This document shows, in pieces, positions 13,632 through 22,779 of a stretch of 64,000 nucleotides of DNA (positions are counted from its first letter, which is position 1; the number at the start of each line of letters is the position of its first letter). The notes beneath the pieces are model-generated. The model worked only from the letters and a program-made list of their open reading frames with translations. It had not been told where the DNA came from and searched no databases. The stretch lies in assembly GCA_035294125.1 (NCBI GenBank), contig DATGLM010000049.1, positions 248,001-312,000 of the forward strand. The letters are read 5' to 3'. Both the position numbers and the translations under genes were made by a program. The DNA is from CADDYT01 sp035294125. GTDB taxonomy: Bacteria; Chloroflexota; Ktedonobacteria; Ktedonobacterales; Ktedonobacteraceae.

Positions 13632-14519
13632 TTATTTTGCTGCCGCGACTTCGATTTCGCCTTGCTGCGGCCCCACAGCTACGCGCCGCACCAGCAGGAT
13701 AATCGCCAGCACACAGATCAGCGTCAGGACGAAGCTGAGGACCGAGAGTGATGCCGCTTTGTACGGGCTGCTCTGGCCGGTTTCATCCAGGTAGATGGGG
13801 AAGGTGTAGAGGCCGAAGAGGCTGGCAATGGTAAACTCACCCATCGCGGTGGAGAAGGTCAGCAGGGCTGCGCTGATCACGCCGGGAGTGATATTAGGCA
13901 GGATGACTGTCAGAAAGGTGCGCCACCAGCCACTGCCCAGGCTGTACGCCGCTTCGGTCAGCACTCTCGTATTGATGGCGCGCAGGCTATTATCAATCGG
14001 GCGATAGACAAACGGCAGGGAAATAATCACGTAGGCGCAGACGAGTAGCTGCGGCGTATTCACGATATTGAAGGGGTTGTTGCTCAACAGCGGCACCAGG
14101 CCCAGCGAGACTACGTTGATGATCGGGTTGGATGAGCCGTAGACCTCGACCAGCCCGAGCGAGAGCAGCACGGCTGGCACGGCGAACGGCACCAGCGAGA
14201 GGACATCCATCAAAGGCCGCGCGTTGGGCAGGCGCATCTGCACCCAGTAAGCAGTGGGCGTGACCAGCACGACGGAGAGGATGGTGGCCGAAAAGGCCAG
14301 CCCCAGTGAAAGCAGCAGCGTCTGCGAGAAATCATGATCGCTGAAAATCTGCTGGTAGGTACGGAAACTGATGCCGCCGCTGCCGCCAGAGAGGCCAAAG
14401 ACCAGCGTGACGACCAGCGGCACCAGCAGATAGAGGATGACCAGCGCGAGAAAGACCTTATCGAAACCGGCCCAGATGCTGCCTCCGGGGTGCCTCGCTA
14501 CGTCTTGTTGCATGCTCAT
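13632..14519 (-). CDS. ABC importer permease, second subunit
   Basis: A 295-residue inner-membrane permease with six predicted helices and a BPD_transp_1 (MetI-like) core. The EAA-type cytoplasmic loop is visible as EAAYSLGSGWWRTFLTVILPNITPGV. Translation is assigned from 14519, where GGGAGGTGA precedes the ATG; the frame is open for 110 more codons upstream, but that stretch overlaps the preceding permease gene in another frame. It begins 5 bp after the stop of that gene. It pairs with the upstream permease to form the heterodimeric membrane channel. Confidence 0.9.
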   Translation of the reverse strand: MSMQQDVARHPGGSIWAGFDKVFLALVILYLLVPLVVTLVFGLSGGSGGISFRTYQQIFSDHDFSQTLLLSLGLAFSATILSVVLVTPTAYWVQMRLPNARPLMDVLSLVPFAVPAVLLSLGLVEVYGSSNPIINVVSLGLVPLLSNNPFNIVNTPQLLVCAYVIISLPFVYRPIDNSLRAINTRVLTEAAYSLGSGWWRTFLTVILPNITPGVISAALLTFSTAMGEFTIASLFGLYTFPIYLDETGQSSPYKAASLSVLSFVLTLICVLAIILLVRRVAVGPQQGEIEVAAAK

Positions 14520-14524
14520 ATACT

Positions 14525-15475
14525 TCACCTCCCGGTCCAGGTATTGGCGCGGCGCAGCATTGTTGTATAGAGCGAGACGGCAATGAGCAGTACGACGATC
14601 ATGCCGACGGCCAGCGCGTTGCCCAGCCCGACATCCATACTGACATTGCCCGCGACCGCGTAGCCGATCAGGATGGGGACGATGTTGATGGCTCCCTGCG
14701 CCAGCGCGTAGGCGGTGGCGTAGGCCCCGAAGGAGTTGGCAAACAGCAGCATGGCTGCTGCGATCAGCGAGGGCATGAGGATGGGCAGGGCGATGCGGCG
14801 CCAGTAGGTGAAGCTGGACGCGCCCAGATTGGTCGCCGCCTCGCGCCACTCCGGTCGCAGCGCGCTGAGGGCGGGTACCGTCACCAGAATCATCAACGGC
14901 AACTGGAAATAGGTGTAGACCAGCACCAGCCCCCAGAAAGTGTAGAGGCTGAAGCCGATATCGTAGAGGTTGACATGAAACCAGTTGTGAATCAGGACGG
15001 TGATAAAGCCTTCCGCCCCCAGCGTGGCGACGAAGGCAAAAGCCAGAGGAACGCCCGCGAAGTTGGCGGCAATGCTGGAAAAGCCGACGATGAAGTTGCG
15101 CAGCGCGCCGGTACGCAAATTATAGACGCCGTAAGATGCCAGAAAACCGAAGATGGCGCCGATCAGGGCCGTGACGAGGGAGAGAGCAATGCTGGTTTCA
15201 AAAGCGTGGATATTCTGCGCCTGGGACAGCATGCGCTGGTAGTTATTAAGCGTCAGCGCCCCGCTATTGCTATCACTGAAGCTACCGAAGACGATGATCA
15301 GCGCGGGCAAGAGTTCAAAGAGCAGGCAGAAGAGGAGAAAAGGCACCAGCCCGAGCCAGCCTGTCAGCGTATAGCTCCAATTGCCTCCGCGCAGGCGACC
15401 AGCCCGGCTCCCTGGTGCTGTTCTGGCGCCGGTTGCAATGTTGCTGATTTGCCCACCGGCTATCTGTTGTTGCAT
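14525..15475 (-). CDS. ABC importer permease, first subunit
   Basis: A 316-residue permease with six hydrophobic segments and the EAA-like loop (EWREAATNLGASSFTYWRRIALPILMPS). This resembles PotB/FbpB-type first permeases. The start at 15475 is chosen because AGGAGGTG lies 5-6 nt upstream; an in-frame ATG 78 nt earlier (15553) has no comparable ribosome-binding site. The gap of 111 bp to the upstream solute-binding protein gene is typical where the binding protein is made in excess. Confidence 0.9.
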   Translation of the reverse strand: MQQQIAGGQISNIATGARTAPGSRAGRLRGGNWSYTLTGWLGLVPFLLFCLLFELLPALIIVFGSFSDSNSGALTLNNYQRMLSQAQNIHAFETSIALSLVTALIGAIFGFLASYGVYNLRTGALRNFIVGFSSIAANFAGVPLAFAFVATLGAEGFITVLIHNWFHVNLYDIGFSLYTFWGLVLVYTYFQLPLMILVTVPALSALRPEWREAATNLGASSFTYWRRIALPILMPSLIAAAMLLFANSFGAYATAYALAQGAINIVPILIGYAVAGNVSMDVGLGNALAVGMIVVLLIAVSLYTTMLRRANTWTGR

Positions 15476-15586
15476 CGCGCCACCTCCTGTAAACATAAGA
15501 ATGGGATCATTGCGGGGAAATGTTTGTGATTCTATCCCTGCAATGACCCCCATTATACACTATCTGAGGCACTGCTTACCGTGAAA

Positions 15587-16780
15587 TTACTGCCCCAGCA
15601 CCTGCGATGCCCAGTTCTGTGAGACCGTTTGCGTGGCGTTGGCTAGCTGCGTCTGGTCGGTGACGAACTTGACGTTCGCGTACTGCGAAGCGGGCGGCAG
15701 TTTTGAGGCCAGATCAGCAGGCACCTTGTTCTGGTTGACCAGCACCTGGTAGCGAGCCGGGTGCGCGTAGCCCTTCAGGTAGTCCAGTTGCCCCGCGTCC
15801 GAGAAGATGTACTCAATCCACAGGCGGGCGGCGAAGGGGTGCGGCGCCGTCTTGTTCACAATGGAGACATACGGCCCGGCCAGTGAGCCATCGGATGGGA
15901 TGACAACCTGAATATTAGGTTTGCCGGCCAGCTGGTCGCGGAAGCCCAGGCCCAGGTAATCCCACATAATGGCAATGGCGACTTCGCCGGTGGTGATGTT
16001 GGCGATGCTGGAACGGGCCGAGGTGAAGTTTCCGACCTTCTTCAAGTTTGCGAAGAAATTGATACCCGGCTGGATGTTATCCAGACTGCCGCCGTTGGCT
16101 AGCGCCGCCGAGAAGACGGCCATGAAGGCATCGGTGGCCTGACGCGGGTCTCCGTCGATACCAATCATGTTCTTATAGGCCGGGTTGAGCAGGTCCTGGA
16201 AGCTGGCGGGCATCTGCTTCACCTTGTCGGTATTGACGACGAACGCTTGCGCGCCCCAGTATTCGGTACACCAGTTGCCCTTCGGGTCCTTGAGGTTGGC
16301 CGGAATATCCGCCCATTTCGAGTGGATATACGGCGTTACCAGTCCCTGCTGGACGGCCTGCGGCCCGAAGGAGAAGCCCACGTCGCCGATGTCGCCGTGC
16401 GGGTGGTGAATCGAGTTCTTGAAGACTTCGAGTTCCTGCGCCGACGAATACTCTGCCTCTGCCTGGTAGGAGATGGGGATACCATAGCTGCTGGTGTAGC
16501 CCGCCAGAATATCCTTGTAATCGGCCCACTCAGGCGGAATGCCGATGGCCTGCAACTGGCCCTCTTTCTTCGCGTTCGTGATCAGCGTCTGCATGTCAAT
16601 CGGGCCTGCCATGTTGACGCTCGAACCCGACCCTGATGTGGAACTGCTATTGCCACATGCCTCCAGAAAGGTGGAGAGCGCCGCGCCGGAGAGGCCGAGC
16701 GCCCCGGCCCGCCTCAGAAAGTCGCGCCGACTGTGTGGAGCGAGCAACTTCTGAAATAGCTCAAATTCTTCGTTGTTCAT
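15587..16780 (-). CDS. Extracellular solute-binding lipoprotein of the ABC importer (Tat-type signal)
   Basis: A 397-residue substrate-capture protein. The N-terminus has a twin-arginine motif (SRRDFLRRAGAL), a hydrophobic stretch and a lipobox-like cysteine (STFLEACGNS), so it is probably exported folded by Tat and lipid-anchored. The mature part is a type 2 periplasmic binding fold of the FbpA/PotD/PhnS group, with the conserved NTDKVKQMPASFQDLLNPAYKN and IMWDYLGLG regions. The start at 16780 follows GGAGGT by 7 nt; an ATG five codons earlier lacks a site. It is first in the operon and is preceded by a striking 29-bp palindrome. The ligand is unknown; an iron or phosphonate ligand is a guess from family membership. 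Confidence 0.9.
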   Translation of the reverse strand: MNNEEFELFQKLLAPHSRRDFLRRAGALGLSGAALSTFLEACGNSSSTSGSGSSVNMAGPIDMQTLITNAKKEGQLQAIGIPPEWADYKDILAGYTSSYGIPISYQAEAEYSSAQELEVFKNSIHHPHGDIGDVGFSFGPQAVQQGLVTPYIHSKWADIPANLKDPKGNWCTEYWGAQAFVVNTDKVKQMPASFQDLLNPAYKNMIGIDGDPRQATDAFMAVFSAALANGGSLDNIQPGINFFANLKKVGNFTSARSSIANITTGEVAIAIMWDYLGLGFRDQLAGKPNIQVVIPSDGSLAGPYVSIVNKTAPHPFAARLWIEYIFSDAGQLDYLKGYAHPARYQVLVNQNKVPADLASKLPPASQYANVKFVTDQTQLANATQTVSQNWASQVLGQ

Positions 16781-16841
16781 GCCGGATACCTCCATCGCCT
16801 GTACAGGCTGAAAGGCTAAAGGGACTGACGATGATAAATAG

Positions 16842-16870
16842 GTGTATTACATACAACACATGTAATACAC
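16842..16870. promoter_or_regulatory. Perfect 11-bp inverted repeat upstream of the ABC operon (operator candidate)
   Basis: Arms GTGTATTACAT (16842-16852) and ATGTAATACAC (16860-16870) are exact reverse complements around a 7-nt spacer, 62 nt upstream of the binding-protein start. The size and AT-rich centre fit a dimeric repressor site of the GntR or TetR kind. A second shorter repeat, TACTAC/GTAGTA, lies at 16918-16937. The rest of the gap 16781-17299 is AT-rich and shows no gene. Confidence 0.6.
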
Positions 16871-17287
16871 TGCGCTTCAGCTTCGCCACAAATGACGAAA
16901 CCGACTCTGTATGTCTGTACTACGTCACATTGTAGTAAATAATCTCTAGCATGGAGTAGAGGATGAGACTGCAATGGCTCTGTCGAAGAGCTATCTGGTC
17001 TCAGTGTAACAGGCAGCGAATGAGAAATACAATGGATGAGTCATACAGCAAAAAAAACAGTGTTATGGATACTATCTATATAAATTGAGAGAAAGAGCTG
17101 GTTAATATTCCCATAAAGGTATATTTATCTTCCGTTAAAGGAAATTTAATAGAAGAAGTATATCATATATAGATGGAGCAAGAGAAGGATCAAAGCGACG
17201 CTCGTCTACAAAGGGCAAGGGGGCTATTTCTAGCAAGAAGGGAGCAAATGAGAAGCCAGATTTTGTCGTCTATGGTCTCCTCTGTGC

Positions 17288-17293
17288 TACAAT
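17288..17293 (+). promoter_or_regulatory. Candidate -10 box placing transcription start at the ATG (leaderless mRNA)
   Basis: TACAAT lies 7-12 nt before the ATG at 17300, with a weak TTGTCG at 17263-17268 (19-bp spacing). No Shine-Dalgarno sequence is visible before the ATG. If the box is real, the transcript would start at or next to the start codon. Confidence 0.35.
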
Positions 17294-17299
17294 ATAAAT

Positions 17300-18139
17300 A
17301 TGGACGTATCCTTCCAGATTTCTGAGCAAACACTGCCACGGCTGCGGCAAATTCAATCATTGCTGGATCAATTGCAACCGGATGAGCCGCCGAAAGCGGA
17401 AGTGCTTCCCGCTTCGCCAGTACCTCATGGTTCCATTATCGTTTTTCCTGGCTCATTCAACCCGCCGACGAAGGCCCACCTGGGTTTGCTGCGGCAGGCG
17501 CAGCGCTATGCCAATCACCACGCGCCTATGCAGCTTTACGCTGCTTTCAGCAAGGTGACGGTCGATAAGGAAAACGTCGAGCGTCCGCTGCTGCTTGATC
17601 GTATTCTCTTGCTGTGTGAGGTTCTGCAAAAAGAGCTACCCTATACCGGCATTATGCTCTTTAACCGGGGGTTATATGTGGAGGAGGCGGAGGCGGTGCG
17701 CAATGCGTTTCCCACCGTCAAGCATTTGTTCTTTCTGATTGGTTTCGATAAAATTGTACAGATACTCGATCCGCATTACTATAAGGATCGCAATAGCGCG
17801 CTCAAAGACCTCTTTAGTCTGGCGCAGTTGCTGGTTGCGCCGCGTGGGAAGGGCGGTTCGGAGCAACTGGCAGAGCTGTTAAACAGGCCGGAGAACCGTA
17901 TCTTTGCCCCTTTTATTCATGAGTTGCCGCTCAGCAGCGCCTATCGCGACATGTCCTCGACCAGGGTGCGCGAGCATCCCGAAGCGCACCGGCGTGATGT
18001 GCCGCCGGAAGTCGAGGAATTTATACGCACAACACATGCCTACGAGCCGCCGCAGCATCTGCCTGGTGGCACCGAGGTGGATTATTACGGAGAGCGTATC
18101 AAAGAGCTACAGAAGCTGCTCAAGAACGCGAGCGCCTGA
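17300..18139 (+). CDS. Cytidylyltransferase-family protein resembling nicotinate-nucleotide adenylyltransferase
   Basis: A 279-residue nucleotidyltransferase of the HIGH superfamily. The nucleotide-binding motif is visible as GSFNPPTKAHLGLL (about residues 51-64), where the last histidine aligns with the second histidine of the HxGH signature, and the phosphate-binding C-terminal motif as SSTRVRE (about 219-225). These are the two hallmarks of NadD/NMNAT enzymes, which join ATP to (nicotinate) mononucleotide in NAD synthesis. It is longer than NadD (about 200 residues), with a 45-residue N-terminal extension and an insert between the motifs, so a different nucleotide or sugar substrate is possible. 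Its last 20 bp overlap the convergent FHA gene. Confidence 0.75.
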   Translation: MDVSFQISEQTLPRLRQIQSLLDQLQPDEPPKAEVLPASPVPHGSIIVFPGSFNPPTKAHLGLLRQAQRYANHHAPMQLYAAFSKVTVDKENVERPLLLDRILLLCEVLQKELPYTGIMLFNRGLYVEEAEAVRNAFPTVKHLFFLIGFDKIVQILDPHYYKDRNSALKDLFSLAQLLVAPRGKGGSEQLAELLNRPENRIFAPFIHELPLSSAYRDMSSTRVREHPEAHRRDVPPEVEEFIRTTHAYEPPQHLPGGTEVDYYGERIKELQKLLKNASA

Positions 18140-18803
18140 ACGTGAAGCAACTGGCTCCGATTTGAATAACATCTCCCTCGATCAGTCGATAGCGTTGAAT
18201 TGCCATATTGTTGACAAACGTGCCGGTTGCCGACCCCTGATCCTCTATCTCGTAAGTGCCATCAGGGAGCAGGCGGATAATCGCGTGGACGCGGCTGACG
18301 GTCAGGTCTTCCAGGAAAATAGAGCAATCCCTGCTGCGTCCAATGCTCGTCTCCGGTTGCAGATCGAAGCGGCGTGTTGTGCCGTGCAGGCTGCCAATTT
18401 CCAGCCGTGCAATCGTGCTGGTATTGGGGTCCTGTTTTTTCCCTCTATGTAACTCGCGACCGCGCGAGGTGGCGAGCTGAAAGGGGCGCGTCCCTTCGTG
18501 AGCAAAGAAGATCAGTTCTGTGGTGCCAAAAAGGAGATGATCGCCATCTCGCAGCACCTGTTCGCTGACGGGCCTGCCGTTAACAAAGCTATCGCCGCTG
18601 CCGTTATCGTCGCGCAAGACGAAGCCCATCGGGGTAAAGATAATGCTGGCCTGTTTGCGATGGACGGTAATATCCTCAAGAAAGATATCACAGTGGCGGC
18701 TGCGTCCGATGGTTGTGATATCTTTCCATAGCTCGACACGTTTTCCCGCCTGCGGCCCACGTTGAATCAGTAAATAGGCCGTTGAAATATCCTCGTCCGC
18801 CAT
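18120..18803 (-). CDS. Tandem FHA-domain protein
   Basis: A 227-residue cytoplasmic protein of two forkhead-associated domains that read phosphothreonine on partner proteins. The second domain (about residues 135-225) is canonical: GRSRDCSIFLED, SRVHA and a GTFVNN turn. The first (about 10-100) has GRSRHCDIFLED but HRKQA replaces SRxHA, so it probably binds phosphopeptide poorly or not at all. It is 32 bp downstream of the molybdenum hydroxylase large subunit on the same strand and could be the last gene of that operon. Its natural partners would be the Hanks kinases in the region, but no direct link is visible. Confidence 0.88.
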   Translation of the reverse strand: MADEDISTAYLLIQRGPQAGKRVELWKDITTIGRSRHCDIFLEDITVHRKQASIIFTPMGFVLRDDNGSGDSFVNGRPVSEQVLRDGDHLLFGTTELIFFAHEGTRPFQLATSRGRELHRGKKQDPNTSTIARLEIGSLHGTTRRFDLQPETSIGRSRDCSIFLEDLTVSRVHAIIRLLPDGTYEIEDQGSATGTFVNNMAIQRYRLIEGDVIQIGASCFTFRRSRS

Positions 18804-18835
18804 CTCCGTGCTACTCGCTTTCCAAATTAATGGTG

Positions 18836-21241
18836 TTATTGATGGGATTTCAATGCGTCCAGCGCCTGCAAAATCTTTTCTGGCGTGATGGGCAGGCTGC
18901 GTATGCGCACGCCAAGGGCGTCATAGATCGCGTTGGCGACGGCTGGCCCCATACAGTTGGTCGGCACTTCACCGGCGGACTTCGCGCCGAACGGCCCGGT
19001 ATACTCGGTGTCTTCCACCAGAATGGTCGTCATCTGCGGCATGTCCAGTGTAGACATGACCTTGTAGTCGACAAAGCCGGGGTTGCGCACGCGACCCTGC
19101 TCGTCGAATTTCACCTCCTCGCTCAGCGCGTAGCCCAACGCCATCGTGACAGCTCCCTCGACCTGCCCCGTGGCCAGCGTAGGGTTGATGGCTTTGCCGA
19201 GATCGAGCGCGTTGACCGCCCGTGTTACGCGCACCTGCCCCGTCTCGGTATCTACCTCAACCTCGACGAATTGCGCGAAGAAGGGCGCGGGCGAATCTTC
19301 CGTCCAGAAGTCGCCTTTTGCCATGATCTGCTGGCGGTGCTTGCCATAGAGCGTCTCATTGGCGATATCGGCCACGGTCAGGTGGCTGGCTCCCTTCGGG
19401 GTGTAGATCACGCTGTCGACAATTGACATATCTTCGGGTGAGCAGTCCAGCAAATCGCCCGCCACTTCCAGTATCTGCTGTCGCACGCGCTCCGCCGCGA
19501 CTTTAACACCGCCGCCGCTGATATAGGTCGTGCTGGAGGCATAGGAGCCGTAGTCGAAGACGCTGGAATCGGTGTCCGCGGAGTGCATGATGATCTTGTC
19601 CATCCCCACACCCAGCGCCTCGGCGGCAATCTGGCCGAGTACGGTATCGCTGCCCTGCCCGATATCGGTGGCCCCGGTCATCACATTGAACGAGCCATCC
19701 TCATTCAATTTGATCGATGCCCCGCCCAGCTCGAAGCTGGCGACGCCGCTGCCCTGCATCGCCGTTGCCATGCCGCGCCCGCGCCGGATCGGCTTGCCAT
19801 CGCCACGATCAAACGGCTCGTACCAGCCAAAAGCCGCCGCGCCACGTTCCAGGCACTGTGGCAGGCCGCACGAACGGAACTGGCGTTTGGAGTGAAAAAC
19901 CCCATCTATCACTTCACCCTCCATCGGGTCCCAGTCGCCCTTCTGCACGTGGTTCTTGCGCCGAAATTCCAGCGGGTCCATGCCGAGCCTGTGCGCGATC
20001 TCGTCAATGTGCGATTCCAGCGCGTAGAAGCCCTGGGGCGCGCCGTAGCCGCGCATGGCGCCGGTAATGGGCAGGTTGGTATAGACGGCGTCGGCCTGGA
20101 ATTTATACGCCTGTGCGTGGTAGAGGCAGAGCGTTTTGTGACCGGTGCTGCGCGTGACGGTGAAGCTGTGCGTGCCATACGCGCCCGCGTTGCCGATCGA
20201 GTGCATGGAGATGGCGACCAGCGTCCCGTCGCGCTTCACCCCGCTGCGCATGCGCATAATCATCGGGTGGCGGAAGCGCGCCGCCGTGAATTCTTCCTGG
20301 CGGCTGTAGGCGATGCGTACCGGCTGGCGCGTCTTAAGGGCCAGAATAGCGGCAACGGGTTCCAGCAGCATCTCCTGCTTGCTGCCGAAGCCGCCGCCCA
20401 CACGGGGCTTGACCACGCGAATGCGCGCAATGGGCATCTGCAATACAGCGGCAAGCTGGCGGCGCGTATGATACGGCACCTGCGTGCTGCTGACCACGAT
20501 CAGGCGATCGTAGCCATCCAGGTAGGCCACGCAGACATGTGGCTCCAGCACAGCGTGCGAGATATAGGGGACGCGATACTCTCCCTCGACGATGATATCG
20601 GCCTCGCGCATTGCGGCCTCAAAATTCCCGCGCTCGATCTCTTCGTGTGCGGAGATATTGTGCGCGGCATCGTAGATATCGCCGAAGTTGCTGCCGGCAT
20701 TGGGATGAGTAACATCCGGCTCGTGCAACTGTGGCGCGCCTTCCTGTATCGCTTCAAGAGGATCGAAGACGGCTGGCAAAACTTCGTACTCAACGTCGAT
20801 CAGGCCCAGGGCTTCTTCAGCGATGGCCTCGCTCTCCGCTGCCACAAAGGCTACCCAGTCGCCCACGTAGCGCACGCGCTGATCCAGCAAATAGGTATCA
20901 TAGGGTGAAGGTTCCGGGTAAGGCTGTCCGGCGGTGCTGTGCGCCACTCTCGGCACGTCTTCATACGTGAGCACGGCACACACGCCCGGCAGGGCCAGCG
21001 CCTTGCTCTTATCAATGCGCGCGATGTTGGCATGGGCATAGGGAGAGTGCAGGATGCGGGCATGCAGCATGTTTGGCTGCTCAAATTCGGAGGCGTAGAC
21101 GGGCGCGCCTGTGACCAGTGGGCGCGCATCCACGCGCCGCTCTTTCTGCCCCACCACGCGGGTACGCGCTCGCTGGCGCGCAGCCTGGTGTTCCGCGTCG
21201 TCAATATTTCCGATTCCTGGTTCGTAGTATTCGTTGCTCAT
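18836..21241 (-). CDS. Molybdenum hydroxylase large subunit (xanthine dehydrogenase/CoxL type)
   Basis: An 801-residue molybdopterin-binding subunit. An aldehyde-oxidase a/b-hammerhead domain (about residues 35-145) is followed by the Moco-binding domains. RVGGGFGSKQ, AMRGYGAPQGFYALE and TGATDIGQGSDTV correspond to the cofactor-contact loops, and the catalytic glutamate is E758 in FGAKSAGEVP. The CO-dehydrogenase signature AYRCSFR is absent, so a xanthine, purine or aldehyde substrate is more likely than CO. It is encoded after the iron-sulfur and FAD subunits, the usual order being shuffled between species. The exact substrate is not certain. The 116-bp gap upstream has no clear ribosome-binding site. 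Confidence 0.92.
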   Translation of the reverse strand: MSNEYYEPGIGNIDDAEHQAARQRARTRVVGQKERRVDARPLVTGAPVYASEFEQPNMLHARILHSPYAHANIARIDKSKALALPGVCAVLTYEDVPRVAHSTAGQPYPEPSPYDTYLLDQRVRYVGDWVAFVAAESEAIAEEALGLIDVEYEVLPAVFDPLEAIQEGAPQLHEPDVTHPNAGSNFGDIYDAAHNISAHEEIERGNFEAAMREADIIVEGEYRVPYISHAVLEPHVCVAYLDGYDRLIVVSSTQVPYHTRRQLAAVLQMPIARIRVVKPRVGGGFGSKQEMLLEPVAAILALKTRQPVRIAYSRQEEFTAARFRHPMIMRMRSGVKRDGTLVAISMHSIGNAGAYGTHSFTVTRSTGHKTLCLYHAQAYKFQADAVYTNLPITGAMRGYGAPQGFYALESHIDEIAHRLGMDPLEFRRKNHVQKGDWDPMEGEVIDGVFHSKRQFRSCGLPQCLERGAAAFGWYEPFDRGDGKPIRRGRGMATAMQGSGVASFELGGASIKLNEDGSFNVMTGATDIGQGSDTVLGQIAAEALGVGMDKIIMHSADTDSSVFDYGSYASSTTYISGGGVKVAAERVRQQILEVAGDLLDCSPEDMSIVDSVIYTPKGASHLTVADIANETLYGKHRQQIMAKGDFWTEDSPAPFFAQFVEVEVDTETGQVRVTRAVNALDLGKAINPTLATGQVEGAVTMALGYALSEEVKFDEQGRVRNPGFVDYKVMSTLDMPQMTTILVEDTEYTGPFGAKSAGEVPTNCMGPAVANAIYDALGVRIRSLPITPEKILQALDALKSHQ

Positions 21242-21357
21242 GAGAATTGGTGTTTTCTAGCGCCTTTGCACTTGACGTGTTTTGATAGTATACTTCTCTC
21301 TGGCGGAAGCAGCAAGATGCAAACCCCTTCTCAACCTTCTGTTCGAGTTTGAAACAA

Positions 21358-21831
21358 CTATTGAGCCTGCATCAACTCCGCTGCTTTTAGCACGGCTGCT
21401 ACCGGTTTGACGTAGCCGGTGCAGCGACAGATATTGCCGGCGAGGGCTGCCCTCACCTCGGCCTCGGTTGGATGCGGGTGTTCTTGCAGGAAGGCGTAGG
21501 CTCGCATGATAAAGCCCGGCGTGCAGTAGCCGCACTGGGCCGCGCCCTCTCCGGCGAAGGCTTCCTGAATGGGATGTAGTTTCTCTCCCTGCGCCAGCCC
21601 CTCGATGGTCAACACCTCCGCTCCCTCGGCCTGCGCGGCCAGCATGCAGCAGGAATTGACGGAGCGCCCGTTGAGCATGACGCCGCAGCCGCAGCAGTCT
21701 CCTGTGCCGCAAATAAGCTTTGTCCCTCCCAGATGGTGATGATGCAGCGCCTCTAACAGCGTCTCGCCCGGTGCCACGCGCCAGCGCGCCGGGCGTCCAT
21801 TCACTTTCAGGGTAATTTCAATCTCAGGCAT
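21358..21831 (-). CDS. Molybdenum hydroxylase 2Fe-2S subunit
   Basis: A 157-residue electron-transfer subunit with two [2Fe-2S] clusters. The N-terminal plant-ferredoxin cluster uses C41, C46, C49 and C61; the C-terminal helical domain holds CGYC and CRC (QCGYCTPGFIM, GNICRCTGY). It passes electrons from molybdenum to the FAD subunit. The start at 21831 overlaps the stop of the FAD subunit by 8 bp, with GGAGAGGA upstream, so the two are translationally coupled; an ATG six codons earlier is possible. Confidence 0.95.
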   Translation of the reverse strand: MPEIEITLKVNGRPARWRVAPGETLLEALHHHHLGGTKLICGTGDCCGCGVMLNGRSVNSCCMLAAQAEGAEVLTIEGLAQGEKLHPIQEAFAGEGAAQCGYCTPGFIMRAYAFLQEHPHPTEAEVRAALAGNICRCTGYVKPVAAVLKAAELMQAQ

Positions 21832-22696
21832 GATGCCATTCCTCTCCACGTGTCGCCAGTCCGGCAGCCTGTCTCAGGGCGCGCAGCGCCGCTACCCCGC
21901 TTATTCGCCGTCGGTAATCCGCCGAGGCGCGCTGGTCGCTGATCGGGCGCACCTCCTCGCGCACAATCTCCGCTGCTCGCCGCAATGTCTCCTCCGTCAC
22001 TGGCTGCCCGATCAGAGCTGCTTCAGCCTGCATGGCGCGCAGTGGTGTCGGCGCGACTGCCCCCAGCACCAGACGCGCCACGCGAATCACTCCATCTTCG
22101 AGAGCAAGTGCGGCGGCGGCATTGACGATGGAAATATCTTCGGCGGTGCGTCCAATTTTATAAAATCCGCCCTGTAAGCGTGTTGTGTCTAGAGGAACGC
22201 GCACCTCCTGAATAAGCTCGCGCTCGCGCACGCTCTTCGCCGGGCCGGTGAAAAACTTCTCTAGCGGTACCCATCGCTCTCCCCGCGTGCTCACCAGCAG
22301 TACCTCGGCACCGAGCGCCAGCAGGGAGGGCGGCGTGTCTGCTGAGGGCAGCGCGGAGGCCACATTGCCCGCCAGCGTCGCCATATTGCGAATATTGGGG
22401 GAGCCGCAGGCGGCAGCACCTCGCGCCAGTATGCCACTGGCAAGCTCCTGCACCACGGAATGTTTCGCTACCATACGCATCGTGGCGCCGGCGCCAATAC
22501 GCAGCCAGTTGCCTTCGACACAGATATAATTCAGCCCCAGCCGCCGAATATCCACCACCTCGCGCACACCAACCATGTAACGTGGGTTCACCAGCAGATC
22601 GGTGCCACCCGCAATAACGGTACGCCCCTCCTCGGCCAGCAGAGCTACCGCTTCCGCCACCGTCTCAGGGCTATAATACATCGTGATCTTCAGCAT
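21824..22696 (-). CDS. Molybdenum hydroxylase FAD-binding subunit
   Basis: A 290-residue flavoprotein of the CoxM/XdhB family. The FAD pyrophosphate loops are visible as VIAGGTDLLV and NIRNMATLAGNVASALPSADTPP. The C-terminal third is the CO-dehydrogenase flavoprotein domain. It completes the three-subunit enzyme with the two genes downstream. The start is uncertain: ATG at 22696 is used, with GTG at 22702 and ATG at 22681 (MYYSPETVAEA) as alternatives; none has a strong ribosome-binding site. Confidence 0.93.
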   Translation of the reverse strand: MLKITMYYSPETVAEAVALLAEEGRTVIAGGTDLLVNPRYMVGVREVVDIRRLGLNYICVEGNWLRIGAGATMRMVAKHSVVQELASGILARGAAACGSPNIRNMATLAGNVASALPSADTPPSLLALGAEVLLVSTRGERWVPLEKFFTGPAKSVRERELIQEVRVPLDTTRLQGGFYKIGRTAEDISIVNAAAALALEDGVIRVARLVLGAVAPTPLRAMQAEAALIGQPVTEETLRRAAEIVREEVRPISDQRASADYRRRISGVAALRALRQAAGLATRGEEWHHA

Positions 22697-22779
22697 AAGC
22701 ACCAGACAATCAAGTTTGTGATAGAAATCTTTGTGATATTCATCATATCATCATGGTATCGGCTCTACAAGAGGGTATT

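Noticed and set aside
19583..20908. 441-residue frame antisense to the molybdenum hydroxylase large subunit
   Set aside because: Mirrors a certain gene; no domain or ribosome-binding site.
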